Positions 34,548 through 44,862 of a stretch of 64,000 nucleotides of DNA are shown piece after piece. The stretch comes from Amylostereum areolatum (taxonomy: Eukaryota > Basidiomycota > Agaricomycetes > Russulales > Stereaceae). A program made the position numbers and the translations under genes. The notes below the pieces were generated by a model. That model worked only from the letters and a program-made list of their open reading frames with translations, was not told where the DNA came from and ran no database searches. The first letter of the stretch is position 1. Each line of letters begins with the position of its first letter. The stretch covers positions 496,001-560,000 of the forward strand of contig SAXG01000007.1 in the NCBI GenBank assembly GCA_012932865.1, read 5' to 3'.

Positions 34548-35972
34548 ATGTCTCCTACCCTCGCAACTCGCAAGATCGGCAGCGTCGACGTGACTGCACT
34601 TGGCTTCGGGACCATGGGCATGTCCGTTAACTACGGCGCCGTCGGAACCGACGAAGAGCGACTGCAGGTGCGCGTTCTCCTCGACGCTTCGCCCACACCA
34701 ACAAACCGCCTCATTTGACGTGTTTCACCCACAGTTCCTCGACGCCGTCTATGCATCAGGGGAAACATTCTGGGACACCGCCGATGTATACGGCGACTCC
34801 GAGAAGCTCCTTGGTAAATGGTAGATTATTTGCCTTTCCTCTCGCCAGTCGATGCTGAACGCGTCGTGACAGGTTCAAGCGCTCTGGCAAGCGCGACGAC
34901 ATCTTCTTGGCCACCAAGGTCGGGTTCATTTTCGTCGATGGCATCGTTTCGGTCAATGGCAAGCCGGAGTACGTCAAGGCCGCTTGCGAACAATCTTTGA
35001 AGAACTTGGGTGTCGGCTCCATCGACCTCTACTACCTCCACCGGTACGTCTTCGACCTCTCACGCCCGAGAGGATCTGCTCACAAGGTGTGATATCATAC
35101 AGTGCGGACCCGAAGACACCCATCGAGGTAACTTACTACAGCATGCTGATATTCAAGGAACTTACCGTTGGGTTTTAGCTCACCATCGGAGCGATGGCTG
35201 AACTCGTGAAGTGAGCATCCCCATCCACCCGCCCCTCTCCTTCTGACCATTCGATCACAGGGAAGGCAAGGTTAAACAGATCGGCATCTCTGAAGTATCG
35301 GAAGCAACCCTCCGCCGTGCACACGCAGTTCACCCCATCGCCGCCCTGCAGGTTGAATACTCCCCCTTCTGCCTGGACATCGAGAAGGACTCCGTCGGCC
35401 TTTTCAAGGCCTGCCGCGAGCTCGGAATCAAGATCGTCGCATACTCCCCGCTTGGCCGCGGGCTGCTCACCGGGCGATACGTACGTTCCTTCCTGTCCTT
35501 CCTTCGCCCTCGCAGACTGTACTGACGACATGCGTGCGCGCGACGACAGAGCGGCCCGGAGGATTTCGCAGAGGACGACGGACGGCGCTGGATGCCCCGG
35601 TTCAGCAAGGAGAACTTCCCGAAGATCTTGAGCCTCGTCGACAACATCAAGCAGATCGGCGACAAGCACGGCGCGACGTCTGGCCAGGTGGCCCTCGCGT
35701 GGCTTCTCGCGCAGGGCGAGGACGTCATCCCCATCCCCGGGACACGCAGCACCAAGGTGAGCCACTGCATCCATCCGTTGACCTCGCACGCACAATGGGT
35801 GCTCACACGCGTGCTACAGTACCTTAAAGAGAACTTGGGTGCGTTAAACGTCAAGCTCACTACCGAGGAGTTGAAGCGCGTCAGAGAGCTTGCGGAAGGT
35901 CTGGAGGTCGTTGGTGATCGCTATCCCCCGGGATGGGCGGACTTCCTCCTCTCGGATACGCCTCCCCTTTAG
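34548..35972 (+). CDS. Aldo/keto reductase
   Basis: NADPH-dependent carbonyl reductase of the AKR superfamily (auxin-induced/yakc-like group). The ATG at 34548 starts [20 protein letters not shown] then [10 protein letters not shown]. After an intron, [18 protein letters not shown] carries the catalytic Asp and Tyr (DTADVYG). ATKVGF has the catalytic Lys and DLYYLHR the catalytic His. Later landmarks are [53 protein letters not shown] and GTRSTK, a cofactor-phosphate-binding loop. The C-terminal [10 protein letters not shown] is followed by a TAG (35970-35972). Seven or so short introns separate these blocks, including two very small exons around 35100-35212. All catalytic residues are present. 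The physiological substrate cannot be read from sequence. Confidence 0.9.
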
Positions 35973-36137
35973 GCCCCCCAAACATGTATAGACTCTCGTG
36001 AATCATGGGCCTTGGAGCAATGGGCGTTGTCGTCGCCAGTTCCAACAGCTGCAGTAGAAGTGACCTCAATTCAATATCATAACTCGTTCATCGTACTTCT
36101 CTATGTCTCTGGCCGTGCATTCTAATGGCGAGTCCGT
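35973..36137. terminator. Convergent 3' spacer
   Basis: 165 bp shared by the 3' ends of the aldo/keto reductase (plus) and HAD phosphatase (minus) genes. An aaccccc-free, AT-richer stretch near 36000-36090 is the likely polyadenylation zone for both. Confidence 0.35.
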
Positions 36138-37399
36138 CTACGTGCAGCGCCCCACGCTGAGCCAGTCCTCCGTCGACTTCTTACCTTCTACAATCGACTG
36201 TACCACAGGAACGGCCTGGGCGAAGTTAGTGAAGATGAGGTGCTTGATGCCCTCGCGCTGGCAATGGTCCGCAAGGTCGTTGTCGCCATACGGCTTCTCC
36301 TTGACGAACAGCAAGTCCGCATGCTTGGCGGCCGACATGTCTGCCCACCGCATGAGTCCGGACATTCCCCAAAACGAGGCGGGACGTCAACGTACCAGAT
36401 ACGCCATCGCCGAAGAAGAACAGCGTTGGCGGGTGCTCGAGCCGACGGTAAGGAAGGATCGCCTGGCTCTTGTCGTGCCCAAAGCCGCTATGATGTCCGA
36501 CCCGTGAGCGCTCTGCCGGCGTCCAAACCCAACGCATGTTGGCCCTACCTGCTGGGGTGACGGTACTTGAGCGACCAGCTGCCGTCAGCCTGCACATCAG
36601 CCGCGTTCGCGATGATATCGATCTTGTCGGCTTCCTCCGCGAGAAGGTTCGACAGGACGGCGCGGATGATGGGTTCCATGCCGCTGGTGAGGAGGGGGAG
36701 GATCGGGTTGTGGGTCTCAGTCTCGACAGCGCGGCTCGGAGATAGTGAAGGATGCGCACCTCGAGACGATGACAAATGGAATGTCGTTAGCCTTGCAGAA
36801 GTAGTAGAACTCCTTGAAGCCGGGGTCTAGGACGATGTCTGGGTTGTCGGTGGTGGTTAGAAGCCGGCGGTGAGCGCGCGGGATGTGGGCGAGGACATAC
36901 TCTCTCGGAGGATCTTCGCGCACTCATCTAGTTTATGGCCCTTCTTGCTGACGCTCTCTAACATCTCAGCGAACGCGTCCCTGAATCCACACATGAGCGT
37001 GAGCGTGAGCGACCGGCCTTGACGCAGGTGGTCTGCAGTGCAGCACGCACCTATACGGCATGGCACCCGAGAGGATGTCCTGGTTCCGTTCACGACGACG
37101 TTTGTTGCCATACCCGAGGTTGTCGGTCAGGTCTATGTCGTAACATCGTCAGTTACATGAGGTCTCCCGATCGGCACGCAACTCACAGTCATTGGAATCG
37201 TGCGTAGTGATAGTGCCATCCCTGTCGTAACTCAGTGAGCGAATGTCCGTGACGGCACACCGCCGAGCGCCAAAAAGGCGACAGTACGTGTGCTGGCAAG
37301 AATCAGGAGGACTCACCAGTCAGAAAGCACCACGAACTTCTTGTCCTGGTGGATCGGGGGGTAGGGAAGCGTGCTTTGAGGCGCTGTTTCTTCGGCCAT
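36138..37399 (-). CDS. HAD-superfamily phosphatase (phosphoserine-phosphatase-like, YNL010W type)
   Basis: Mg-dependent phosphohydrolase. The ATG at 37399 starts MAEETAPQSTLPYPPIHQDK, then KFVVLSDW; after an intron DGTITTHDSN completes the HAD motif I DxDGT, whose first Asp is the nucleophile. Middle exons contain DAFAEMLESVSKKGHKLDEC and DPGFKEFYYFCKANDIPFVI followed by VS, the motif II region, then GMEPIIRAVLSNLLAEEADK. Motif IV spans an intron: FFFGDGVS and DMSAAKHADLLFVKEK give GDGxSD. The C-terminus is FAQAVPVVQSIVEGKKS. The layout matches the fungal YNL010W-like group, reported to act on small phosphorylated polyols or amino acids. The exact substrate is not determined. It is convergent with the aldo/keto reductase gene. 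Confidence 0.8.
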
Positions 37400-37999
37400 G
37401 GCGAGAGCAGAGGGGCGTAAGTCTATGGGATAAAAGGGAGCGAAGTCTGGCCAGCAGAGAACTGGCGATGTGGTATCCTGGTGGAAAGGAGTGAAGAGTG
37501 CATAGCCCAAATTTTGTCAGATAAATAGTCGAGTTTCAGGGTCCCCTCGTTTTGCCCGCGTTCCCATCTATGACGCAAGATCTTATCTTCTAGTACTTTA
37601 TCTTCTAACCCGGCTTTTGACGACTTTCAATCGATCCAATGGCCGCTTCAAAAAAAATCGGTGCCCCACATTAGGGGGTGCCCACGATGAGGCGCCGACG
37701 AATAAACGATCAAAGATTGGCTGTGAAATTTGGAGCCCCGGTTGCGAGTGGAGCAAAACAGGGGACGAGAAAGGTATTATAATTCTACAACGTGTATGTA
37801 AGAGAGGGATAAAAGGTATATGTCTAAAGTACTTCATCCGCGCTCGAGAACATGAAAACAAGGTCATTACGACGAAGGATCGAAAGCAAGCTATACCGCG
37901 GAACCTGCCTGACGTTCCGACGGAGAAAACATAAACGATGTACACAGGACAGCGAAGAGGGTAAGATGTGATAATGATCAAGCCCAGACAGTTCGATAT
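37400..37999. other. Intergenic region, no gene recognised
   Basis: 600 bp holding the phosphatase promoter (minus) and the 3' end region of the inositol oxygenase gene. No coding evidence. Confidence 0.45.
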
Positions 38000-39268
38000 T
38001 CACCAGTCGAGCTCTGTGGGAAAGAACTTCGCGATGAGGCCTTCGTAGTATGGGCGCAACTTCTCCGCGCTGACGGCATCGTCGCTCTTGCTGTAGAGAT
38101 CGTACGGGTTGAACGCCTGCACGGCTTCGAGGTATTTCTCATCCCGCTCGTTGGTCAGGTGCTTGTACGCGCCCTCACGGTGCCACCTGATCGTGAAAGT
38201 TAGCTCCGAGACATATCAAAGATATTACACGAGGGTGGCTTACGGGTAGAAGCTGTGGTAGCGGATCATGGCGAGCGCCTCGTCGGGCAAAGAGCTTTGA
38301 TCCTTCAATACGTGGTACAGGTACTAGCGGTCGAAGGTCACATCAACGGTTGAAACGATGTTACAATCACGAAGGGCGTACCTCGTCGTGGCCCCATGAG
38401 AGCATCACGTTGTCCAGCCCGCAGTGCGGCTTGTAGATGCCATACTCCGTCGAGTACACGCTGTCTTGGTAGTCGGGATTGGCGACGAACGTCTGGGGGT
38501 ATATGATCTTGTCGGAGTAAGCGCAGCCAACGACGAAGGTGTCCTGCATTTCATCGTCAGGAGAACCGCGGAAATTAGGTCGTGGAACAAAGCTCACGCC
38601 GACAACGTCCCATTGCCCCTCGGACCCGAACATGTAAAGCAGTTTGCCGAGATCGTGGACGAGCCCAGTGACCTGCATCCACTCGGGCTGACCGTCGCGT
38701 CGCATAGCTTCTGCGGTCTGCAGCAGGTGCTCAATCTGCGACAGATCGGTCTGAAAAAAAGGAAGAGTGTCATAAAAAGCGCTCCTAGATGATTCACAGA
38801 TGACGTACATCGGGGTCGGAGTCGTCGACGAGCGTGTTGAGCATCTCCATGGCCTGCCAGATGCCCATGCGAGCACTCTTCGTGCTGTTGAACTTGACGC
38901 GAGCCTTGATGTTGAACTCGACGGTCTGCTTTTCTGTGATGTAGACGGGGGGGGGGGGGGGGGGGGGGGGGGGGGATCATGAGCACGGACAGATACATAT
39001 ATGGTCGGCCACCGCGCACCATGCTGCTCCTTGTAGAAGTTTTTAACGCGGTCGCATGCCTCTTCATATTGCCTAAACTGCGTTTTGTCCTTCTCGGCGT
39101 CAAACTTGGACTTCTCGCTCGATAACTTGAGCTTTTGGACGTTCACTGCGACGGAGGTTAGCCTTGTCGGAGGCCACATGCCACGGGAGGGAATGCACCA
39201 TCGTCCACGGCGTCAGAGACGGCGTCGAAGGCACGACCATCGCGCGTCGGCACAGTAACGGCGGGCAT
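38000..39268 (-). CDS. MIOX: Inositol oxygenase
   Basis: Di-iron oxygenase that converts myo-inositol and O2 to D-glucuronate. The ATG at 39268 gives [20 protein letters not shown]; a 53-nt intron (39146-39198 approximately) then joins it to [20 protein letters not shown]. Next come [38 protein letters not shown] and [20 protein letters not shown]. Metal ligands are visible: the His of [14 protein letters not shown], the HD pair of [16 protein letters not shown], the His of [18 protein letters not shown] and the GHDEY that follows, and the [17 protein letters not shown] region. The C-terminus [10 protein letters not shown] is family-typical. The chain looks complete with stop 38000-38002. The intron after EQH carries a 29-base poly(G) run. 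Confidence 0.93.
38947..38975 (+). repeat. Poly(G) homopolymer, 29 bases, inside an inositol oxygenase intron
   Basis: An uninterrupted run of G on the plus strand, so poly(C) in the pre-mRNA, lies just upstream of the 3' splice site of the intron after EQH. It could fold as a G-quadruplex in DNA. The exact length is prone to sequencing or assembly error. Confidence 0.8.
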
Positions 39269-41877
39269 GACTCGGGGTGGCGGGGCGGAACGAGCGGTGA
39301 CTTCGGAAGATGGCTCAGAAGGCGGTGGCGGAGCGGAAAGCGGCCTAGAGAACGGGGAGACGGTGGGTGGCGGGGAGGGCGATGGGGGAAAGGAAAGGGG
39401 ATTGTAGGGTTCATTATATATGCGGTCGGGGAGCAGAGCACAAGTACGGAAACGGCACCAAATGTAAAACCAAAGGCAATATCCAGGAGGAGAGCGTTTA
39501 CATAACAGTTCCTATTTCCTTTCTTGACCGCGTGCCTATGTCCATTACCCGGCCCGGATGCTCCCCGCTGACCTCGCCCCGCGACCGTGACGGTGGCGTG
39601 CAGTGCAGGTCCCTCCACAGTGCACATAGCCTTCCGTCGTCTAACGAAGAAAGCAGATTAACAAGAAGGTTCTGCAGACATCGCAGGCGTGTATTTTTGC
39701 GCATATGACAGACCGCCCTAGACCATACCTCCACGTGCAAACCCTTCGAGTTGTATCGATGAACGCCTCCCCGTTCCGGACAGCCTCCTCTTTCCCCTCT
39801 TTCCATAAGGACGTAGATATTCGCGCGGGATATCGGATGGGGATCTAGGACGCACCATCATTGTGAAGTATCGAGGGTCCTAATCGTACGTGCTCCCTCC
39901 CAGACAAGATTAACTGAACTTTATAAATACCTGGAGAGCCTTCATACAGCCGAAAGTTCCACCCCCATGCTCACTTAGCGCTCCCCGATACCCCGGTTTA
40001 CGACAGTGTCGGCGTCTGCGCTCTTTCCTCTCCTGCGTCGTATTCAAGCCTGAGACTTATACGGAGGACGTGACATACGGTCCTGAGAAAGGGGAAGAAC
40101 CGAAGTGTCGCGCCTCGTGAACATCCTAGAAGCACGGGAACAGCGGTGAACGCCCTGATAACGCGCAAAAACCGTCTATTAGTTCGACCGTCGCGTCAAC
40201 ACTCCAGGGTTTCGACTCTTGAGCCCGTCCCCCCAAGCTCCTGTGACGCGAAATAAAGTGACGCAGAGGCACCACACGGTCCGCTATCCGACAGCCCTCA
40301 CGAAGGCAGCTGACGACTTTACCAAGCCCTAGCACAGTCCAAGACACTGTTCTATGTCCCCCAGCTTCAGCGGTCCGAAATTGCTGAACCCCAGGCAAAG
40401 ATAGTGTCGAACACAGCGAACGGAACATGGGCGTCTGGAAGGATGATTTGCTCGCGCGAAATTACGGCAGAACCCATCATGGGTCCACCTAAACGGCACC
40501 TACCCCCTCTTCGTGCCACCGGATACAGGCGCAAAGACGACAAAACCGGCGGGCGCCGATGGCACGATTCAGGGAGATACAGCCTTGCATTCGTCCGCGA
40601 GTAACGCAAACTTCGCCGTGCCGAGGATGTGTCCAAGCAGTGAGTCTTCTCCCGCGGCGGAGGCGTTCATCGGTTTACACATCCACGGCCTGGCGCTGTG
40701 CAGGAAACGGATTGAGTTGCGCTATATACGAATAGAGGAATCTCACACATATCGAAGGGGCAAGGTGAAGGTCCAAGCGCAAGCCACAGACCACCATCAT
40801 ACATGCTGCAGACCTGCGGGTAAAACTTCGAGCCTCCAATACGAAGGTCTGATACCTACGGAGATGACTCGGGGGGGGGGGTCGATCATTCACCCCAGAT
40901 TTCGACTCTCTTTGAGGGCAGACACCACATCCTTCGCACACTACTGCCGCCAGTGGAATAAGACGAAGCGGGGGCTCCGAAATACAAGTTTTGAACGGAA
41001 GCTGAACTTGCATTGAAAGTCACCGCTGTCAACAGAAAGCCGCTGAGCCAGAGGTTGCGTATGGGCTCCAAAGCGCGCCGCACATGACCGTGTGTATTCA
41101 GGGACTTGCCAGCTTCATCTCCGGTTTCGGGGGGAAGAGTAGCATATAGCCTGTCTGTGTGAAAATCGGAGCGAAGGATATTGGTTTGCGGTGAGGCCTG
41201 AGAATGTGAGATCAGGCGAAACGTGCATGAGATTAAGACTCGTGTGCAAGGTAAAACCCGCTCACCTAATTTTGAATTTCTGCCGTTGGGGCTGAACCGA
41301 ACAGACACTGTCGATATCAGCTGTGGGTCAATCCACGGGTTTTGCGAGACAGGCAATGCATCGGCATGGCTACACTGAGCGCGTCAAGGACTTTGTTCCA
41401 CGAATTTGACCCTGCGCATTCCAAGAGGAAAGAAGACACCAACGCGGCCATATTTGCTCTCAACAACGGGACAGGAACACCGACTGCAATACATCGCTAG
41501 GCTCCTCCTGTTCAACTCCTTGATCCCGCTGACGATGTTTCTCCCGCATCATCGGACTTGAGCATTGACAACTAATCGGCGAGCACGCACAGTCAACATT
41601 TCCCTGCCAGCACAACTTGAGTCCCAAACGATCTATCGTTGCTTCAAGGGCACGCACCTCAGCCAGATACCACTCCCCATGTCGTAATTCGCACACGACC
41701 ACCGCACCCTGCAAACTTCTTGCGTCCTCTCGTTACTCATTGCGATAACGTCACCGGGACAAAAATGAGCACAATGGTGCCCTTTGCAGGTTTGATGGGG
41801 GAAGGGAGGAACGAAATATCAGCTTGGAGTCGACCTCAGAACATCGAGTCCGGACCAGGACAGAGTAGTGTTGCCGA
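39269..41877. other. Gene-poor region, nothing recognised
   Basis: 2.6 kb with short open frames on both strands (for example 40513-41016 plus and 40886-41356 minus) and no recognisable domain or splice-consistent protein. An 11-base G run lies near 40871. Confidence 0.35.
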
Positions 41878-42019
41878 AGTTCGGTTCGGTTCGGTTCAGG
41901 ACCCATTTTCCTCGAACCTGAACCTGAACCGACATGTCTAGGGGTGAACCTGAACCTGAACCTGAACTGAACCTCGGTTCTCGGTTCGAACTCGGTTCGG
42001 ACCTCGGTTCTTGGTTCAC
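41878..42019. repeat. Interspersed GGTTC / GAACCT short repeats
   Basis: Clusters of GGTTC units (top strand, left and right) flank clusters of GAACCT units in the middle, so complementary arms lie within 140 bp and could form hairpins. The array is imperfect. It lies about 170 bp upstream of the retrotransposon's left LTR. Confidence 0.75.
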
Positions 42020-42263
42020 CATCATCAGCAAGATTGATGAGCTTGGTGTCATCTGCGCTGGATTCGGAGCCAATGGAGGTGGTGAGGAGTGTCCAGACGT
42101 GAGAGGTGAAGTCTAAGGCTGGAGGCCGAGAAGGAGAATATCTTTGTGGTGACGAGGGAGGATTGGATGGAGGTGCGGGAGATGAGGGGGGTGTTACAAC
42201 TTGTCCAAGGTACTCCAGTTTCCATTTCCTTACTAGGAAGGACGTTGCTAAACGACGGGTTAC

Positions 42264-42388
42264 GACGGTGCCCCAGTTCGTAACCGTCTCAACCACACAA
42301 CGACGACAGTGCCACAGATCGTCACCGTCTCAACAGCAGTGCCACAGATCGTCACCGTCTCAACGGCATAGCCCCGACGGTGCCACAG
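42264..42388 (+). repeat. U3 tandem repeats, about 30 bp unit
   Basis: Copies at 42305-42334 and 42335-42364 are identical over 28 bases. A diverged copy precedes them (from 42264) and a partial one follows (42376-42388). They end in GTCTCAAC and lie 70-190 bp upstream of the TATA box, where enhancer repeats are usual in LTRs. The same repeats occur in the right LTR. Confidence 0.8.
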
Positions 42389-42455
42389 TCTCGTTCCCGT
42401 AGATACTCGATACGACCGTTGCTCGATGTACATATATTTACTCGACCTCCTTTCT

Positions 42456-42462
42456 TATAAAA
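42456..42462 (+). promoter_or_regulatory. LTR TATA box
   Basis: TATAAAA, within CTTATAAAAGGAGG. The predicted transcription start, 30-35 bases on, falls at about 42490, the first base of AGCTCGTTCT. A small inverted repeat (GAACGAGC / GCTCGTTC, 42474-42498) surrounds that point. Confidence 0.75.
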
Positions 42463-42733
42463 GGAGGCCCATCGAACGAGCCATTCCCCAGCTCGTTCTC
42501 TTTGTAAATACAGGACTGTTCTAATAAGAACCTCCTCCTCTAAACGCTAAAGAGAATCCCAAGCAAACTAAGTTGATAAGCTCGCCTAAGTCTTCCGTGA
42601 AGACTTACTGCTTCGCTTATCGACCTTCACCTTCGTATAACCGAGACGTCGGGATCACCTGATCCCACCTCTCACGCGTAAGAGTACTGTAGCCTGAGCC
42701 GCTTGTCACGTGATAAGGACCGTCCTTAACACT

Positions 42734-42743
42734 AGAACGAGCT
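42734..42743 (+). other. Primer-binding site, apparently self-complementary (Tf1-like)
   Basis: AGAACGAGCT begins two bases after the LTR end and is the exact reverse complement of AGCTCGTTCT at 42490-42499, where the RNA is expected to start. In Tf1-type elements the RNA's own 5' end folds back on such a site and primes minus-strand synthesis. I see no tRNA 3'-end complement here instead. The mechanism is inferred from position and complementarity. Confidence 0.65.
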
Positions 42744-44862
42744 CTCCTCTACACTAGCTCACCCTACAGTTTGGCGCAGAGCGTCAAACGAAACACCCAC
42801 CACGGAGTCAGCGGAACAACCCGCTGAAAAAAGACCATCAGATTTTGAGATCCCTCAACTCCAATCAAACTGCAGTCGAGACTTCCCTAACGGAAACGAA
42901 GATCATCGCTGGACATTTGACCCCTATCATCTCCTTTTTTACTACGACGGAACCCTCGTCGCGAAAGAAAGCAAAGGGACATACACGTACCAGTGGAACC
43001 CACCCATATACAGATACAACCTTCCCCCAGCAGCAGAATACTTCAAAGATAGATCCAAAAGAGAAAAGGAAGACGGAAGCTACGACAATTCACATTGGAA
43101 GCGCCCAGATTATTCAAGACCTCATATCGGGCCCCTCTCATCAGAAGAACTCTGGAAACACCCGGACGCACAGAAAGTCGAAGAGAAGCCTTACACCGGG
43201 AATATTAAGGACTACTGGGAATTTGATCCCGATACCGACACAGCCGATACGACAACCGAACCACAGAACCCTCAAACCGAACTCCAGCATCCTCAAGAAC
43301 CCGCAACAACTACACAACCTCCAGAGGAAACCGCGCCAGAACCTAAGAGAACTGTATCAAACCCCCAAGTTAAGTCCGATTCCGGAGGAAGTCGAGAAGG
43401 CAGCCCATGGAGCGCAGCAGAAACGGAAGGACATACAGAGAAATCAACAAGATCTCCATCAGTTAAATCAGACGAAGATATCTTCGGAACCAGAAGAGGA
43501 AGACAAGGAAATCTATTCGGAAGACCAGAGAACGTCACAACAATGGGAGACACCGCCACCTCGATACCCAACCCCGCCACCGCACTTGGCAATGTCCCCC
43601 CTGGAGAGACTAATGTACCGCGCCAGACGCCTGCAACTCCAACACCAGCCGATCCCGCAAAACCGAGACATGAGACTCGATTCTCCCTAGGATTTGGCAC
43701 GACCGAACCAATAAGATGGAGACCGCCACAATCACCATCACCACCGCCTTCCGACCGATCTATCGAAGACAAGAAAGGAAAAGAAGTTCAGGACTACGTT
43801 TTCGGAAGAGGAGCAACCGCAGATCTTCCGAAAGGATCAAAGTATCCACCAGGGAATTCCCCACCGGGAGGAACAGGAACAATTGGATCAAAGCCCGACG
43901 ACAAGGACAAAGGATTCAAGTTAAACGCATTAGGAGTATATGACGGAAGGGATCGGGCAAAAGCAGCAAAGTTCGTAGAACAATGCGTACTTCGCTTCAT
44001 AGCATTCCCCAACGCATATGCTGCCAACATGCGTAAGATAACCTTCGTGCTCTCACATCTCACCGATGGGCCTGCCCTTCACTGGGCGTCCCTTTTAATA
44101 AGCAAAATCGATAAGATACGAGATCGCGGCCTAGATCCAGAAGCGTACCTTCCATGGACGGTGTTCCGCGACCACTTCTTAGAGACCTTTGGAGAAATAG
44201 ACCCCGGAAGGGACGCTAGATTCAACATACAGCGCCTGGAACAAGGCACTATGGACACCAAAGATTACATCACGATCTTCAGAGACTATGCTATGGAAGC
44301 TGGTTACGATCATAAAGCATTGATCGACCAATTCAAGAGAGGACTGCGCAACGATATCGTGGTCGAGATCCTCAAGAGAGATCACATCTCGAACGATATT
44401 GAAGAATGGTATGAACTCGCATTGCGCATCGATAATAACTGGCGAGAAGCTCAAGCATTCCAACGGCATTATACAAGACCAATGAACCCAACGAGCGACC
44501 TCACCCTCCTATACAAGAAACCACAGGCGTACGTTCCATTCCGAAAAGGAAACGGAAACAAAGGAAACGTTACCACCGCCAGAGCCGCTCAGACCGGAAA
44601 CAACGGCCGAAACTTCAGACGCCTTACCCCACAAGAACGTACCGAACTCCAGAAATCAGGATCATGCTTCTATTGCCGGAAGCCAGGACACATCTCCAGG
44701 AACTGCCCAGAGAAACGTACCCAAACAACGATCAATGCACGAACAGCGAATCTAACAGAGGAAGAATCCCCGATTGATCAGATCACCAAGCTTGTGAACA
44801 AGATGGACAGTGAAACGTTCGCACGCACTGCCAACATGTTCAAAGACAATCAGGGTTTTTGA
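42736..44862 (+). CDS. Gag of element 1 (conventional start 43543; frame open upstream to 42736)
   Basis: Structural capsid protein. The first in-frame ATG is at 43543 (MGDTATSIPNPATALG), giving 439 residues. The retrotransposon capsid fold lies around VYDGRDRAKAAKFVEQCVLR and LPWTVFRDHFLETFG, and the zinc knuckle is CFYCRKPGHISRNC (CX2CX4HX4C). Upstream, the same frame is open for another 269 codons back to 42736 with no ATG. It looks protein-like, rich in aromatic residues (YHLLFYYDGTL, GTYTYQWNPPIYRYNLP, DNSHWKRPDYSRP). An ACG at 42802, in the setting CCACC-ACG-G, occupies a near-perfect initiation context. Gag stops at TGA 44860-44862 directly after a slippery heptamer, with pol in the -1 frame. 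A second frame (42845-43690) is also open, so dual coding or bias must be considered. Confidence 0.85.
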   Translation, partial: NELSSTLAHPTVWRRASNETPTTESAEQPAEKRPSDFEIPQLQSNCSRDFPNGNEDHRWTFDPYHLLFYYDGTLVAKESKGTYTYQWNPPIYRYNLPPAAEYFKDRSKREKEDGSYDNSHWKRPDYSRPHIGPLSSEELWKHPDAQKVEEKPYTGNIKDYWEFDPDTDTADTTTEPQNPQTELQHPQEPATTTQPPEETAPEPKRTVSNPQVKSDSGGSREGSPWSAAETEGHTEKSTRSPSVKSDEDIFGTRRGRQGNLFGRPENVTTMGDTATSIPNPATALGNVPPGETNVPRQTPATPTPADPAKPRHETRFSLGFGTTEPIRWRPPQSPSPPPSDRSIEDKKGKEVQDYVFGRGATADLPKGSKYPPGNSPPGGTGTIGSKPDDKDKGFKLNALGVYDGRDRAKAAKFVEQCVLRFIAFPNAYAANMRKITFVLSHLTDGPALHWASLLISKIDKIRDRGLDPEAYLPWTVFRDHFLETFGEIDPGRDARFNIQRLEQGTMDTKDYITIFRDYAMEAGYDHKALIDQFKRGLRNDIVVEILKRDHISNDIEEWYELALRIDNNWREAQAFQRHYTRPMNPTSDLTLLYKKPQAYVPFRKGNGNKGNVTTARAAQTGNNGRNFRRLTPQERTELQKSGSCFYCRKPGHISRNCPEKRTQTTINARTANLTEEESPIDQITKLVNKMDSETFARTANMFKDNQGF

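Larger units (their letters stand above)
42192..42731 (+). repeat. 5' LTR of element 1
   Basis: 540 bp, starting TGTTACAACTTG and ending CCGTCCTTAACA. It contains U3 tandem repeats, a TATA box (42456-42462) and the presumed R start near 42490. By my base-by-base reading it is identical to the right LTR except at 42651 (G here, T at 50656). Confidence 0.95.

Noticed and set aside
38800..38982. Plus-strand frame ending in poly-glycine
   Set aside because: It is the poly(G) run inside the inositol oxygenase intron read on the wrong strand.
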